In this document: positions 1-6,644 of the stretch, one piece after another
Numbering within the stretch: position 1 is the stretch's first letter
How the letters are laid out: each line of letters starts with the position of its first letter
Assembly: GCA_900314655.1 (NCBI GenBank)
Contig: OMWC01000028.1
Coordinates: forward strand, 1-64,000
From: an uncultured Prevotellaceae bacterium
GTDB lineage: Bacteria; Bacteroidota; Bacteroidia; Bacteroidales; Bacteroidaceae
Length of the DNA: 64,000 nt
Reading direction: 5' to 3'
Notes under the pieces: model-generated
What the model saw: the letters and a program-made list of their open reading frames with translations, nothing else
What the model was told of the DNA's origin: nothing
Databases searched by the model: none
Made by a program: the position numbers and the translations under genes

Positions 1-1
1 C

Positions 2-190
2 GAGACGGGCCTTGTAGCCATTCCCGTCATCGGCAGTGGAAGCACAGTGGCTGATGGTGCCGAAGGCTTCAAGAATGAGATGGAAGGATGCATCCACACT
101 CTGAAGAACGGTTATCAGAAAGTTTCTGCACGCGAGTTCATCCACTTGCTCCACCAGAGCACTGCCATCTGGAAGACAACGGGCGAATAG
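2..190 (+). CDS. C-terminal fragment of an unidentified protein
   Basis: An open frame enters from the left edge and ends with TAG at 188-190, giving about 62 residues. It has a Gly/Ser-rich stretch (VIGSGSTVADG) followed by an amphipathic helical end with FIHLLHQS. The reading looks coding because it is long, uninterrupted and of balanced composition, but I do not recognise the family. The start and most of the protein lie outside the window. Confidence 0.6.
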   Translation, partial: ETGLVAIPVIGSGSTVADGAEGFKNEMEGCIHTLKNGYQKVSAREFIHLLHQSTAIWKTTGE

Positions 191-222
191 AGGCTGAAAC
201 TGTTGTCATTATCTGAGTCAAC

Positions 223-312
223 GTTTAACTGAGTTTAAAGAACTGGCAGCATAGTTTAACCGAGTTTAAATTCCGTGCCAGATTGACTTCCCTGATTGCC
301 ATTCTGGCACGG
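223..312. repeat. Direct repeat pair plus inverted repeat upstream of the hsp20 region
   Basis: GTTTAACTGAGTTTAAA (223-239) recurs as GTTTAACCGAGTTTAAA (254-270), 31 bp apart start to start, close to three helical turns. Immediately after lies the inverted repeat CCGTGCCAG (273-281) / CTGGCACGG (304-312). The spacing would suit a regulatory site, but no promoter box is evident between them and the nearest gene, so the role is open. Confidence 0.45.
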
Positions 313-362
313 ATTCATTCTATAGGCATGTACTTTGCTTATCTGTTAGTGAAAGCTGAAGC

Positions 363-473
363 AAACAAACGGAGGCAATCAAGGCTGCGATTAAGCGAGA
401 GAAGATCAAAGCTCGCTTTGAATCTTCCGAGCGAAAGCAGACTCGACCGAAAGGTCAAAAACAAATAAGTTAA
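363..473 (+). other. Possible gene remnant (36 codons, no start)
   Basis: Frame 363-473 reads a basic, charged helical peptide (KQTEAIKAAIKREKIKARF and onward) ending in TAA. It is preceded in frame by TGA at 357-359 and has no ATG. The composition looks like the C-terminal tail of a real protein, so this may be a decayed gene end just upstream of the broken hsp20. An overlapping 61-codon frame at 283-468 is Arg/Ser-rich and less convincing. Confidence 0.2.
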
Positions 474-502
474 ACTAAAAGTATAATTAGGAGGTATTGA
501 TT

Positions 503-855
503 ATGTTGAACGGATTAATGAAAAACAATGGTTGGTTCCCAACGATGTTTGATGATTTCTTTAACACTGATTTCATGCCTCGTGCCAACAGTACAGCACC
601 CGCAGTCAATGTCAAGGAGAGTGAGGCAACCTCACCATCGCTATTGAGAACAAGCAGGAACACAAACATGAGGACAGTCACCGTCACTACCTGCGCCGCG
701 AGTTCAGTTACTCAAACTATGAGCAGAACTACGTATTGCCTGATGACGTTGTGAAGGACAAGATTTCTGCAAAGGTGGAGGACGGCATCCTGACCATCAC
801 GATGCCGAAGACCGAACCGAAGGAGAAGGTCACCAAGGCCATTGAGGTCTCGTAA
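503..855 (+). pseudogene. Hsp20-family small heat-shock protein, internal deletion and frameshift
   Basis: Start ATG 503 follows a strong AGGAGG at 489-494, unusual in this genome. The first frame gives MLNGLMKNNGWFPTMFDDFF and reaches AVNVKESE, the usual N-terminus and first strand of Bacteroidota Hsp20. From 628 the Hsp20 C-terminal half continues in another frame (NLTIAIENKQEH, then YLRREFSY, VLPDDVVKDKISAKVEDGIL) and stops at TAA 853-855. About 116 codons remain where the family usually has 140-147, so roughly 30 codons of the alpha-crystallin domain appear to be missing at about 625. A functional product is not expected unless the join is a sequencing or assembly error. Confidence 0.8.
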
Positions 856-879
856 AGGCCATTGATTGACCGCATAAGC

Positions 880-915
880 AAAAGGGGCAGCATCCAGTCG
901 GGTGTTGCTCCTTTT
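880..915 (+). terminator. Terminator-like hairpin after hsp20
   Basis: Stem AAAAGGGGCAGCA (880-892) pairs with TGTTGCTCCTTTT (903-915), fully paired if two G-U pairs are allowed, and ends in TTTT. It lies 25 bp after the hsp20 stop. Confidence 0.6.
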
Positions 916-931
916 AAGTTGTGAGAACGGA

Positions 932-1068
932 TTATCGCTTGTCGGGGATGCCGTAGTCGGCCCAACGCTCCTGAGGGTAGCAACCCTTCAGCGTCTTTTT
1001 TTGTCAGCGTATGCCTCTTTCACACGGGCCAGCACCTCGTTCATTTGCTTCACCTTCGGGGTAAGTTA
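932..1068 (-). pseudogene. C-terminal gene remnant on the minus strand, with frameshift
   Basis: Read on the minus strand, one frame gives TPKVKQMNEVLARVKEAYAD followed by Lys and Arg codons, and the next frame gives LKGCYPQERWADYGIPDKR with a stop at 932-934. The change of frame falls at a run of seven T (plus strand, about 1001), a typical slippage site. Both pieces look like one real protein tail. No start or upstream part is present, so this is probably a truncated gene end. I do not recognise the family. Confidence 0.4.
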
Positions 1069-1102
1069 TTTGTTTGAAGTATCTGACGGCACCTTATCGG
1101 GA

Positions 1103-1129
1103 CATGTGAACAGGTTCTCTGTTCACATG
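1103..1129. repeat. Perfect hairpin of the GTGAAC/GTTCAC family
   Basis: CATGTGAACAG (1103-1113) and CTGTTCACATG (1119-1129) form an 11-bp perfect stem with a 5-nt loop. Related palindromes lie at 1330, 2018 and 4494. Confidence 0.7.
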
Positions 1130-1153
1130 AAGTAACAATAAACTTGTAGTGTC

Positions 1154-1200
1154 ATAAAGATGGGGATGGGCTGGAAAGGAAGGCGCATCCCCATCTTTAT
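1154..1200. repeat. Perfect 15-bp stem-loop
   Basis: ATAAAGATGGGGATG (1154-1168) is exactly complementary to CATCCCCATCTTTAT (1186-1200), loop 17 nt. No T-run follows, so it is not a classic terminator. Confidence 0.7.
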
Positions 1201-1240
1201 CTCGGTTATATATGAGGCCTATGTCTGTCAAATAGAAATC

Positions 1241-1295
1241 CTTCACCGTAAGACCATGAAATTAATCGACTTACACCGCACGGTGAAGTTTTTTT
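1241..1295 (+). terminator. Stem-loop with seven-T tail, contains a CCTTCACCGTAAG repeat
   Basis: CTTCACCGT (1241-1249) pairs with ACGGTGAAG (1280-1288), with inner pairing GTAAG/CTTAC, followed by TTTTTTT. The motif CTTCACCGTAAG recurs in the gene-free region near 38262. No active plus-strand gene lies directly upstream, so this may be a repeat element that resembles a terminator. Confidence 0.45.
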
Positions 1296-1329
1296 ATTTG
1301 TTGCAACTCTTTAATAATACTATCTCCAA

Positions 1330-1348
1330 ATGAACGGGGCCCGTTCAT
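1330..1348. repeat. ATGAACGG-CCGTTCAT palindrome
   Basis: ATGAACGG (1330-1337) and CCGTTCAT (1341-1348) with a 3-nt loop, followed by a second GTTCAC half at about 1352. It belongs to the GTGAACGG palindrome set of the first 4.5 kb. Confidence 0.65.
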
Positions 1349-1382
1349 AAGTGTTCACAAGAGAGAAAAATTCAAAGTTTTA

Positions 1383-1424
1383 TTTCTGAATTTATTGCAG
1401 ATTCAGAAAATATGCCTATCTTTG
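1383..1424 (+). promoter_or_regulatory. Promoter and operator of the toxin-antitoxin pair
   Basis: TTTCTGAAT (1383-1391) and ATTCAGAAA (1401-1409) form a perfect 9-bp dyad over the expected -33 region. A -7 box TATCTTTG lies at 1417-1424, 29 bp before the antitoxin ATG. Placement fits autorepression by the antitoxin or TA complex; this is inferred. Confidence 0.65.
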
Positions 1425-1452
1425 CAACGGTAATCTTTTTATAACAGTAGAT

Positions 1453-1713
1453 ATGGCAGCAGCAGATATGACAGCAGTAGAACTCAACGCTATGAACACA
1501 GAACTGTGGCAGAGCATAGGAGCCATAGCCGACAACGAACCGCTGATGAGGCGACTGACCCGATATGCCAAGAAACTGGTCAAAGAACGTGAGGCCGACG
1601 CAACGCTCATGGCCAAGGAAGAGTTCTTCCAAATGGTTGACGAAGCCAAGAAAGGCCCCTCGAAGAGGTTCGACAGCGTGGAAGATCTTGACAGATACAT
1701 CGGTAGCCTATGA
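1453..1713 (+). CDS. Antitoxin of a RelB-like type (partner of a YoeB-like toxin)
   Basis: An 86-residue protein, rich in charged residues, with MNTELWQSIGAIADNEPLM and LTRYAKKLVKEREA followed by a C-terminal stretch starting MAKEEFFQMVDEA. I recognise this pattern from Bacteroidota antitoxins that precede YoeB/RelE-fold toxins. It overlaps the toxin start by 4 nt (ATGA), the arrangement expected for translationally coupled TA pairs. It should bind the toxin through its C-terminal part and the dyad at 1383-1409 through its N-terminal part. The ATG at 1453 is 29 bp after a good -7 box; an in-frame ATG at 1468 is a possible alternative. A distant RelB/Phd assignment is inference. Confidence 0.75.
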   Translation: MAAADMTAVELNAMNTELWQSIGAIADNEPLMRRLTRYAKKLVKEREADATLMAKEEFFQMVDEAKKGPSKRFDSVEDLDRYIGSL

Positions 1714-1988
1714 GCCGCTATTTTGTTGACATCAAGGAGAAGGCCCTGCTTGACCTTGCAAAACTGAAGAAAGACGAGCCAAAGTTTTATGTGATAGCTC
1801 TCAAACTTATCGGTGAACTTTACGAGCATCCCCGTACAGGCACTGGCAAGCCTAAGCAACTCTCCGCCGACCGGGCTGGCCAGTGGCGACGGAAGATTAG
1901 CGACAAGCATCGGCTGGTCTATGAGATTCACGACACCGAGGTTGTGGTGCTGGTGATATCTGCCTGGGGGCATTACGACGATAAGTGA
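1710..1988 (+). CDS. Txe/YoeB-family mRNA interferase toxin
   Basis: A 92-residue basic protein with the RelE-superfamily layout: an N-terminal helical part, then GTGKPKQLSADRAGQWRRKI, the conserved HRLVYEI strand, VVVLVISAWGHY and a final DDK. The C-terminal His-Tyr dyad and the WxRxI...HRLVY block are the Txe/YoeB signature. Toxins of this family cut mRNA at the ribosomal A site. The start overlaps the antitoxin stop. The length is the family norm (about 85-95), and no catalytic residue looks lost, so the pair is probably functional. Confidence 0.85.
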   Translation: MSRYFVDIKEKALLDLAKLKKDEPKFYVIALKLIGELYEHPRTGTGKPKQLSADRAGQWRRKISDKHRLVYEIHDTEVVVLVISAWGHYDDK

Positions 1989-2017
1989 TTGCTCCGTCCT
2001 GTTTCTATCCAAAATGT

Positions 2018-2053
2018 GAACGGGGGACCGTATGAACGAGGCCCCCCCCGTTC
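2018..2053. repeat. GAACGGGGG-CCCCCGTTC inverted repeat
   Basis: GAACGGGGG (2018-2026) pairs with CCCCCGTTC (2045-2053), and a further GAAC half-site sits in the loop. It lies 30 bp after the toxin gene and could terminate it, though no T-run follows. Confidence 0.65.
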
Positions 2054-2139
2054 ATGCAGTATTTAGTGATGCGCCCCGAAAAGGGCATCTCCCCAAAGGA
2101 TACAAAAAGCCATTTTAGTTTTTACTTATATTATATAGT

Positions 2140-2411
2140 ATGGAAAAAATTAACATATATCAGGCGGTGAATGATTACCTTGTGAAATGGGATCCCATCA
2201 ACTTGCCGCAGGAGATTGCCAGAGTAGAATATGTAAGCTATGTACCTGGCATTGTGCTTGCCGTGAAATCAGAATGGGTGAATATGGAGAGATTATTGCT
2301 AAATTCGATAAATGTGGTCCTCATTCTCATTTTACCATTAAAGATTTGATACAAGTTTTTTGTGCTGAGATTATTAGCAAAGGAGATTTTGAAAAGATTT
2401 GGGATAAATAA
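2140..2411 (+). pseudogene. Small hypothetical gene with a one-base frameshift
   Basis: The frame from ATG 2140 reads INIYQAVNDYLVKWDPINLP and continues to about AVKSE (2271). It then degenerates into a Leu/Ile-rich tail. The neighbouring frame picks up sensibly with MGEYGEIIAKFDKCGPHSHF and ends FEKIWDK at 2409-2411. One missing base near 2270-2275 (AAATCAGAATGGG) explains the break; restored, the protein would have about 90 residues. The WDPI element weakly recalls DUF1871-type proteins. It precedes other orphan genes in an AT-richer stretch. It may be a natural lesion or a sequencing error. Confidence 0.45.
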
Positions 2412-2430
2412 AATACGTTCTAAATAATCA

Positions 2431-3102
2431 ATGGAAATAAATATTTGTTTGAAAAAATATTCTGGCAGTTACTACGAAGACATGTTTGGTCTTTCTAATA
2501 CTAAAACTATTGATAGCTTTGGTTGCGCATCGAAGTTCTTATCAGAGTTCGCTCTAAGTGCTGATGAGTATCAGTATGAATGCGTTCCTAAAATGCAGAA
2601 AGTTTTCTGCTCCGTTGGAGTTGACGAATTTGATATATGCACATCTCCTGTCAGTATGCTGTTTCAACCTGATTTTAAAACGACGCTTCAGATTTCCTCC
2701 CCGATGTTTACGGAAGAGACTTATCATCTAATCCAAAAGATTTGTCACGCATGTGGTGACCGTTATTTCTATATCGTTGAGGATAGCCTTGAAGATACAG
2801 TGTTTCAACTGAAAATACCAGTTACAACTAGTTGGGAGCAATTAAAGTCTGGAAGTTTCATCTCGGCGGTCTTATTCAACATGCCATATAACAAGTATCG
2901 CATCTTTGGTGATAGTTGCAGTTGGGGAAAATGGTGCGATTACGAAAATTCTTGGGCAGATTATGAGATTTTTGGCAGCAAACTTGATATGCCTGAAATT
3001 AGGAACTATAATCAAAAGATGGCTTTGTCTGTTGAAGATTATTTATATATTCAAAATACGATAGGCTTCCCTAAAAACATACAAATAGCGAGGCTCGAAT
3101 AA
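2431..3102 (+). CDS. Hypothetical cytosolic protein, 223 residues
   Basis: A complete frame starting 20 bp after the previous one. It has no signal peptide or membrane segment and has a mixed alpha/beta composition. There are aromatic-rich blocks (SSPMFTEETYHLIQKICHAC, WGKWCDYENSWADYEIFGSK) and a C-terminus resembling LSVEDYLYIQNTIGFP. I do not recognise the family. AT-rich codon use and the run of unrelated orphan genes recall immunity-gene clusters of polymorphic-toxin or type VI secretion systems in Bacteroidales; that is an inference from context only. Confidence 0.6.
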   Translation: MEINICLKKYSGSYYEDMFGLSNTKTIDSFGCASKFLSEFALSADEYQYECVPKMQKVFCSVGVDEFDICTSPVSMLFQPDFKTTLQISSPMFTEETYHLIQKICHACGDRYFYIVEDSLEDTVFQLKIPVTTSWEQLKSGSFISAVLFNMPYNKYRIFGDSCSWGKWCDYENSWADYEIFGSKLDMPEIRNYNQKMALSVEDYLYIQNTIGFPKNIQIARLE

Positions 3103-3124
3103 TTAAAGAACGGGAATCACAGGA

Positions 3125-3171
3125 ACTCTAATTCTTCACTGATATATTCTATCAGAGTGCAAAATTAGAGT
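3125..3171. repeat. Nested hairpin in the gap after the 223-residue gene
   Basis: ACTCTAATT (3125-3133) pairs with AATTAGAGT (3163-3171), enclosing a second stem TGATA/TATCA around 3140-3154. GAACGGG and TTCACGGGG lie just outside, linking it to the GTGAACGG palindrome set. Confidence 0.55.
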
Positions 3172-3262
3172 CCCTTGTTCACGGGGGGATTTCAGCGTCC
3201 GCTTTAATCCGGAAACATCCTCGTTTGTTCCTATTGAAAAATAAGTATATAAATTTGCATAT

Positions 3263-3409
3263 ATGCTCTCTACTATGTATTTTTGCACAAAAAACAGAAA
3301 ATATGAAGAAGCTACTTGGATTGGTTTGTGTGTCGACAGGAAGGATGTTGTTAAAGAGTTTGAGAAATACTTAAACGAAGAGAGTGGTGAGAAAAACGAT
3401 TCTCGCTAA
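3263..3409 (+). CDS. Small ORF, 48 codons, unknown
   Basis: ATG 3263 to TAA 3407-3409 encodes an acidic peptide with YEEATWIGLCVDRKDVVKEF and a Glu/Lys-rich end, a composition typical of real protein. A -7-like TAAATTTG sits at about 3250-3257 with TTTG about 20 bp upstream, which would place transcription start near the first ATG. The in-frame ATG at 3275 is therefore a credible true start (44 codons). It precedes the DKNYY gene by 14 bp and may be co-transcribed with it. It could be a complete micro-gene or the tail of a lost gene. Confidence 0.4.
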   Translation: MLSTMYFCTKNRKYEEATWIGLCVDRKDVVKEFEKYLNEESGEKNDSR

Positions 3410-3423
3410 CAACAATATATTAC

Positions 3424-4458
3424 ATGAAATTGGGCATTAAGCACGTAGTGATCGGAGGCATTATTGTAACCATCCTTTTCTGGATGTGGTTACTGATGAA
3501 TATGTTCCCTATTCCCAAGGGGGTACGGGTAAATGAACAATACTATACCTACAAAAAGAACATTTGGGGCATCTATTACATTTCCGTTGAAAGCAGACTT
3601 GCTTTACTGAATGTCGGCACATATCGCTATCTAAATGATTATGACTCAAAGACTTTTGTGGTTTTAGACAACAACTGGGCAAAGGACAAAAATCACGTTT
3701 GGTATTGCTATGATGTGATGGATCAAGCGGATGTGGCATCGTTTCATATTGACAAGAGCGGACTGCCCAAAGACAAGAATCACATCTATTTACCAGACGA
3801 TGGACTTTTGTATAGTTACCATCCCTCCAAAAGCAGCATAGATGTTGAGAGTGCCGAATATTTTAATAGACAAAACAGATGGGCAAACGGGATGTTGGTA
3901 CGGGATAAAGAGAATGTCTATATAGACGAAGAAAAGGTGGATGTCGATAGGAACACGTTCAAGGCTTTGGGTAATAGTTATTGGTTAACGGATAAGAACT
4001 ACGTATATATCCTGTCGTGGTATGATACAGATTCCAAATGGAAACTGGAAAAGGTAGATTCCCTTCAGTCTCCCCTCGACACCCTTGTTGCAGGAAGTCA
4101 ATATCTTCGAAACGGGCGGGATATCATTCATATGAATAAAGTCATCCTGAGAGATATTGATGTAAAGCGATTTGAAAATGTAGGTGTTGGAAAGTGCATT
4201 GTCAACAATATGCTGTTTCTTGATGGAGAGCAGATTCTCAAGAATCGTCTCAATGTGGACAAGGCTAGATTCTATTTCTACGGACACATTGCCGCTGACG
4301 GGCAGCATGTGTTCTATCGCGAACATCTGCTGAAAGGAATCGATGCCGCCAGTTTCCGTCAAATTAATGAGGAAACGTTTGAGGACAAGAATTTCATTTA
4401 CACTATCAAGGAATCTACCTGGAATGAAGAAGACCCCTTTAATAGGAAAAAGAAGTGA
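3424..4458 (+). CDS. DKNYY-family membrane-anchored protein
   Basis: A 344-residue protein with an N-terminal hydrophobic segment (about residues 8-27), suggesting an anchor or uncleaved signal. The rest carries repeated units with the DKN(H/Y)(V/I)(Y/W) core: AKDKNHVWYC, PKDKNHIYLP, VRDKENVYID, LTDKNYVYIL and a later EDKNFIYTI. This is the DKNYY repeat pattern, a beta-rich family whose biochemical role is unknown to me. Genes of this family often lie in Bacteroidales accessory islands beside toxin immunity genes. Its position after two orphan genes fits that, but no toxin is present here. Confidence 0.75.
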   Translation: MKLGIKHVVIGGIIVTILFWMWLLMNMFPIPKGVRVNEQYYTYKKNIWGIYYISVESRLALLNVGTYRYLNDYDSKTFVVLDNNWAKDKNHVWYCYDVMDQADVASFHIDKSGLPKDKNHIYLPDDGLLYSYHPSKSSIDVESAEYFNRQNRWANGMLVRDKENVYIDEEKVDVDRNTFKALGNSYWLTDKNYVYILSWYDTDSKWKLEKVDSLQSPLDTLVAGSQYLRNGRDIIHMNKVILRDIDVKRFENVGVGKCIVNNMLFLDGEQILKNRLNVDKARFYFYGHIAADGQHVFYREHLLKGIDAASFRQINEETFEDKNFIYTIKESTWNEEDPFNRKKK

Positions 4459-4493
4459 AAGCGCAAGGGAGTCATGAAACCTGAAACATAATC

Positions 4494-4534
4494 ACCATGT
4501 GAACGGGGTCGGTTCCACGTTCAAACATAATGGT
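4494..4534. repeat. Palindrome between convergent genes, GTGAACGG family
   Basis: ACCAT...ATGGT encloses GTGAACGG and a CCACGTTCA half, between the ends of the DKNYY gene and the DUF3791 gene. It could end transcription from both sides. It is the most divergent member of the set. Confidence 0.5.
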
Positions 4535-4535
4535 T

Positions 4536-4763
4536 CTATGCAGCAACGCCCGTCTGATACTCCTGACTCAACAACTCATACACATACGATGGGCTCTGCT
4601 CGTAAAGTCCATTGTCTGTCAGGGTGAGTTTCTGATAGGTTTCAGAATTGTAGATAAACTGTAGTGCTGCCGCAATGGACAACTCGTAATCTTCAATGAG
4701 AAATTCAGTCATACGGTCGATGGTATAGGCTATCAGAAAATTCTGCTGCTGTTGCTGATTCAT
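4536..4763 (-). CDS. DUF3791 protein (distal gene)
   Basis: A 75-residue protein with ALQFIYNSETYQKLTLTDNG and LYEQSPSYVYELL, the C-terminal pattern of DUF3791. It starts with a Gln-run (QQQQQ). It is the third gene of a minus-strand operon DUF3791-DUF3990-DUF3791, 2 bp after the DUF3990 stop. DUF3791 proteins are small and almost always neighbour DUF3990. A role as antitoxin or cognate partner is plausible but inferred. Confidence 0.75.
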   Translation of the reverse strand: MNQQQQQNFLIAYTIDRMTEFLIEDYELSIAAALQFIYNSETYQKLTLTDNGLYEQSPSYVYELLSQEYQTGVAA

Positions 4764-4765
4764 AA

Positions 4766-5242
4766 TTATTTGATGCGTTTTAAAAGTGAAATGGCATGGC
4801 TGGTGCCAAAGAAAAACTGACTGTTAAGATGCTTGAATTTCAGTTCGCGAGCAAGTTCTTCGATAGTATACGACCCTTCTTCGTAGCGGTCAAGCAAGTA
4901 GGCTACACCATCATCGGCTATCGGTCCGATGACAATATCGTAGTCATGGTGGAAGGGCGGTTTCCTGCGGCTGCGATTTTTGTAGATAAACTCAGCCCAG
5001 CCTGCCGTTGGTCTCTCGAAGCAAAGAACCTTCAGGGAAGAGTCTTGCAGCAGACTCTCATCAAATTCATATTCCTGTACTATAGGGGTGCCTCCGTCGC
5101 GAGTGGCACGCTTTCTTGACAACTCTACGGCCTGCTGACGGATGTCTGTTAAATAGAAACCTTGTCCAAAGTCTTTGTAGCGATTAGACTTTGAGAGGTC
5201 TATCTCGTAGAACTCAACGTTGGTACCGTGATAAAGTATCAT
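4766..5242 (-). CDS. DUF3990 protein, ADP-ribosyltransferase-like fold (putative toxin)
   Basis: 158 residues from ATG 5242. It begins ILYHGTNVEF, then KDFGQGFYLTDIRQQAVELS, the DUF3990 signature; the HGT and GFYLT elements resemble the NAD-binding core of ART-fold enzymes. A longer GTG start at 5269 is possible, but ATG 5242 overlaps the upstream stop by 4 nt (ATGA), the coupled arrangement. The C-terminus has PIADDGVAYLLDRYEEG. Enzymatic activity is not shown by sequence alone; its place between two DUF3791 genes suggests a toxin flanked by partners. Confidence 0.75.
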   Translation of the reverse strand: MILYHGTNVEFYEIDLSKSNRYKDFGQGFYLTDIRQQAVELSRKRATRDGGTPIVQEYEFDESLLQDSSLKVLCFERPTAGWAEFIYKNRSRRKPPFHHDYDIVIGPIADDGVAYLLDRYEEGSYTIEELARELKFKHLNSQFFFGTSHAISLLKRIK

Positions 5243-5457
5243 CCCAAAGCCCCTCCATTTTTTTTGCACATCACGATGAGATCATCCACCGTGTCCTCTA
5301 TCGACTGCAGGTGCAGAGTCGGGTAAAACTCTATCAGGAAATCGACACCTTTGAAGCGGTCAAGATACTGGAATACGTTCTTCACAGGCAGGCCTACTCG
5401 CTTCGCGAATGCACGAATGCAAGCATTGATAAACGGAATCTGATATTTGTCTGCCAT
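5239..5457 (-). CDS. DUF3791 protein (proximal gene)
   Basis: A 72-residue protein: FINACIRAFAKRVGLPVKNV, FQYLDRFKGVDFLIEFYPTL, then HLQSIEDTVDDLIVM. The short helical domain with FL..FY..LH..S..D.V.D is characteristic of DUF3791. It is the first gene of the operon, preceded by a -7 box, and overlaps the DUF3990 start. Two DUF3791 genes of different sequence flank the DUF3990 gene, so they may not be redundant. Confidence 0.75.
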   Translation of the reverse strand: MADKYQIPFINACIRAFAKRVGLPVKNVFQYLDRFKGVDFLIEFYPTLHLQSIEDTVDDLIVMCKKNGGALG

Positions 5458-5479
5458 CTTTTATTTGTTTTTATCGCTG

Positions 5480-5487
5480 CAAATATA
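5480..5487 (-). promoter_or_regulatory. -7 box of the DUF3791-DUF3990 operon
   Basis: On the minus strand TATATTTG (followed by CAG) lies 23 bp before the first ATG at 5457. Confidence 0.6.
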
Positions 5488-5548
5488 CGAAAAGTTATTG
5501 AGATTTATAGTTTTTTGTCGAAAAAACTTACACTATAATATAGGCTGT

Positions 5549-6631
5549 TCACTTCTTCAGAGGATTGATGAGTAGGGAAACGAGGCGGCTGAGGAGCCAG
5601 GCCAGGGGGATGCTGATGACGAGGAGCAGCAGGAAGGTGGGCCAGTAGCCCAGGTGGTGGGGTGTGATGTATTTCAGCACGAACTGTGCATGGATGAGAT
5701 AGATTTCGAGGGAGATGCCGCCCACAAAGGTGAAACAACGGAGTATCCATTGGGGGGCATGACGGAAGAACCAACACATCAGGAACATGCCGCTGACAGC
5801 CAACGGGATATAGACCATGCGCTCAGTGGCTGGCGGGAAGGCTCCACTCCGATGACCTTCCACATAGACGCAATACCAGAGGGAAAGGAGGAAAATGACC
5901 CCCACCAAACCTCCCCGAGAAGAAACCCCCACCAAACCTCCCCGAGGGGAGGCTTTTTGCTGCTCTCCCCCTCGGGGGAGTTGGAGGGGGGTCTTTACCC
6001 ACTCTCCCGCATTGATGCCTAAAAGGAAGATGGGGATGCGGCTCCAGAAGATTTCTACATGGCCGACAGCTTTCCAGAGGGGAGGGTAGTCGCGCACGAG
6101 GAAATACCATACAATCATCAGTATTGGGAGCCAACGCCATGTGCGGTTGCGCTGGATAAGCATCATATAGAACGGGGCAACGAGATAGAGAGCCATGATG
6201 GCGGGCACGAACCAGAACGTGAGGTCATCAACGCGCCAAAAGCTCCAGCCTACCAGAATGTTGGCTATGAGATGGAATAGATTGGGACTGTAACCGCCGC
6301 CATCGGGCCAGTATTGGGGAATATAGTAAAGGCTGGCCATGATGAGCCAGGCGGGATAGAGGCGGAGGAAGCGGCGGTAGTAGAAATTGAGTGTAAGTGA
6401 AGAGTGAAGAGTGAAGAGTGAAGAATCATTCCTCATGGGGTGGGCTTTTGTCCACGAAAACCACAGACCTATACCGCTGAGGAACAGGAACATGTCAACT
6501 CCGTTGTTGCCGCAGCGCATCAGTCCGTAGAACAGGTCGCTGCGCGAAAGGGGTACGTGGAAGAGCATCACGATGATCATCGCAAAGCCCATCAACGGTG
6601 CGCGGTAGCGGCTGAGATCGTTCCAGTTCAT
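5549..6631 (-). CDS. Acyltransferase-3 family membrane O-acyltransferase (with two repeat inserts)
   Basis: 360 residues with about ten hydrophobic segments. Motifs of the acyltransferase-3 family: early MLFHVPLS (His of the R/H motif), GNNGVDMFLFLSGIGLWFSW, then FYYRRFLRLYPAWL. Such proteins transfer acetyl or other acyl groups to cell-surface glycans. Two low-complexity insertions are repeat-derived: HPMRNDSSLFTLHSSL in the first loop (plus strand 6397-6431) and a GG-rich block [19 protein letters not shown] and onward (5898-5994). Both lie in predicted loops and keep the frame. It is the last gene of a run shared with the next acyltransferase, 53 bp apart. Confidence 0.85.
   Translation of the reverse strand: MNWNDLSRYRAPLMGFAMIIVMLFHVPLSRSDLFYGLMRCGNNGVDMFLFLSGIGLWFSWTKAHPMRNDSSLFTLHSSLTLNFYYRRFLRLYPAWLIMASLYYIPQYWPDGGGYSPNLFHLIANILVGWSFWRVDDLTFWFVPAIMALYLVAPFYMMLIQRNRTWRWLPILMIVWYFLVRDYPPLWKAVGHVEIFWSRIPIFLLGINAGEWVKTPLQLPRGGEQQKASPRGGLVGVSSRGGLVGVIFLLSLWYCVYVEGHRSGAFPPATERMVYIPLAVSGMFLMCWFFRHAPQWILRCFTFVGGISLEIYLIHAQFVLKYITPHHLGYWPTFLLLLVISIPLAWLLSRLVSLLINPLKK
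5898..5994. repeat. GC-rich palindromic repeat inside the acyltransferase gene
   Basis: Contains CCCACCAAACCTCCCCGAG twice, with palindromic cores CCTCCCCGAGGGGAGG (5937-5952) and CTCCCCCTCGGGGGAG (5965-5980). It is read in frame as a Gly/Pro/Arg-rich loop. Confidence 0.8.
6397..6431. repeat. GTGAAGA tandem repeat inside the acyltransferase gene
   Basis: Four tandem units GTGAAGA(GT), read on the minus strand as SSLFTLHSSL. Same unit as at 7545, 38528 and 40660. Confidence 0.8.
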
Positions 6632-6644
6632 AAAAGAGAGAGAG

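Noticed and set aside
304..325. Sigma-54-type promoter (CTGGCACGG) before hsp20
   Set aside because: The -24-like TGGCAC is there, but the -12 TTGC element is missing at the right distance; the sequence is explained by the inverted repeat.
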